NCBI GenBank assembly: GCA_905193725.1
Contig: CAJJPW010000154.1
Span: 1-5,353 of the forward strand
Reading direction: 5' to 3'
From: an uncultured Eubacteriales bacterium
Lineage (GTDB): Bacteria > Bacillota > Clostridia > Christensenellales > Christensenellaceae
Length of the DNA: 5,353 nucleotides
The notes beneath the pieces are model-generated. The model searched no databases. It had not been told where the DNA came from and saw only the letters and a program-made list of their open reading frames with translations. A program made the translations under genes and the position numbers. Below, one piece after another: positions 5,050 through 5,353 of this stretch; position 1 is the first letter of the stretch; every line of letters starts with the position of its first letter.

Positions 5050-5353
5050 ATGGAACTGAGAGTGTTACGGTACTTTTTGGCGGTGGCACGGGAGGAAAGT
5101 ATCACGGCTGCTGCCCAATCCCTTCACGTAACTCAGCCCACCTTGTCCAAGCAGCTAATGGATTTGGAGGATGAGCTGGGGAAAAAACTATTTGTGCGTG
5201 GCAACCGAAAAATTGCCCTCACGGAGGAGGGAATGTTTCTGCGGCGACGTGCTCAGGAGATTGTGGATTTGGCGGACCAGACCCAGGCGGCGTTTTTGGC
5301 AGAAGATGAGATGGTGAGCGGGGATATTTACATCGGTGGCGGGGAGACGCAGG
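5050..5353 (+). CDS. LysR-type transcriptional regulator (3' end outside window)
   Basis: The first 101 residues of a LysR-family DNA-binding regulator; these proteins are normally about 290-310 residues and act as tetramers. Residues 1-60 form the N-terminal winged helix-turn-helix: MELRVLRYFLAVAREES, then SITAAAQSLHVTQPTLSKQ (18-36, with the recognition helix around TQPTLSKQL), then LEDELGKKLFVR (39-50) and LTEEG (57-61). Residues 62-90 form the linker helix, and GDIYIGGGET (91-100) begins the effector-binding domain in place of the commoner G-x-L-R-I-G. The ATG has AAGGAGG 9 nt upstream and follows a consensus promoter. It is divergent from the five-gene operon with 134 bp between start codons, the standard arrangement for a LysR regulator and its target. 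The inducer cannot be told because most of the effector domain is cut off. Confidence 0.95.
   Translation, partial: MELRVLRYFLAVAREESITAAAQSLHVTQPTLSKQLMDLEDELGKKLFVRGNRKIALTEEGMFLRRRAQEIVDLADQTQAAFLAEDEMVSGDIYIGGGETQ

Overview
The window looks like chromosomal DNA from a moderately GC-rich (by eye about 55%) Gram-positive anaerobe of the Clostridia, most plausibly an Oscillospiraceae-type gut bacterium. The pointers are the ruvB-queA gene order, strong AGGAGG-type ribosome binding sites, sigma-A-like promoters, a Gram-positive-style lipoprotein, and small-protein and regulator sequences that resemble clostridial ones. The genus cannot be fixed from the sequence alone.

Left part (1-1780, + strand): the 3' two thirds of ruvB (Holliday-junction branch migration helicase), followed 27 nt later by a complete queA (queuosine tRNA modification), which starts at TTG. 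A hairpin terminator at 1732-1780 follows queA, so queA is the last gene of its operon here and tgt is not adjacent.

Middle and right part (4915 down to 1837, - strand): a tight five-gene operon. In transcription order it encodes a 77-residue uncharacterised helical protein, an iron-type (group III) alcohol dehydrogenase, a maltose/galactoside O-acetyltransferase-like hexapeptide-repeat enzyme, a flavodoxin-like FMN flavoprotein with an iron-sulfur-type cysteine motif, and a lipoprotein carrying a cyclophilin-like domain. The first three junctions are 10-13 nt long and each stop codon lies inside the next gene's Shine-Dalgarno sequence. The last junction is a 4-nt ATGA overlap. The operon converges on queA across a 124-nt gap that holds the terminator.

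Right edge: a LysR-type regulator (first 101 residues) is transcribed divergently from the operon. The 134-bp intergenic region holds a consensus promoter for the regulator (TTGACA, 18 nt, TATAAT), a good promoter for the operon (TTGTTA, 17 nt, TATAAT) and two T-N11-A dyads centred near -66 and -43 of the predicted operon start. That is the classic layout of a LysR-controlled target with autoregulation.

Reading the right part as a unit (inference): the LysR protein probably senses a small molecule or redox signal and switches on a set that reduces aldehydes or ketones (alcohol dehydrogenase), moves electrons through FMN and possibly a [4Fe-4S] cluster (flavoprotein), acetylates a hydroxyl compound (acetyltransferase) and places a cyclophilin-fold protein on the outer face of the membrane. 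The enzyme families are known. The inducer, the substrates, and the roles of the 77-residue protein and the lipoprotein are not evident and make this the most interesting part of the window. No RNA genes, insertion sequences, CRISPR arrays or phage genes were seen, and no stretch over 300 bases lacks a gene.
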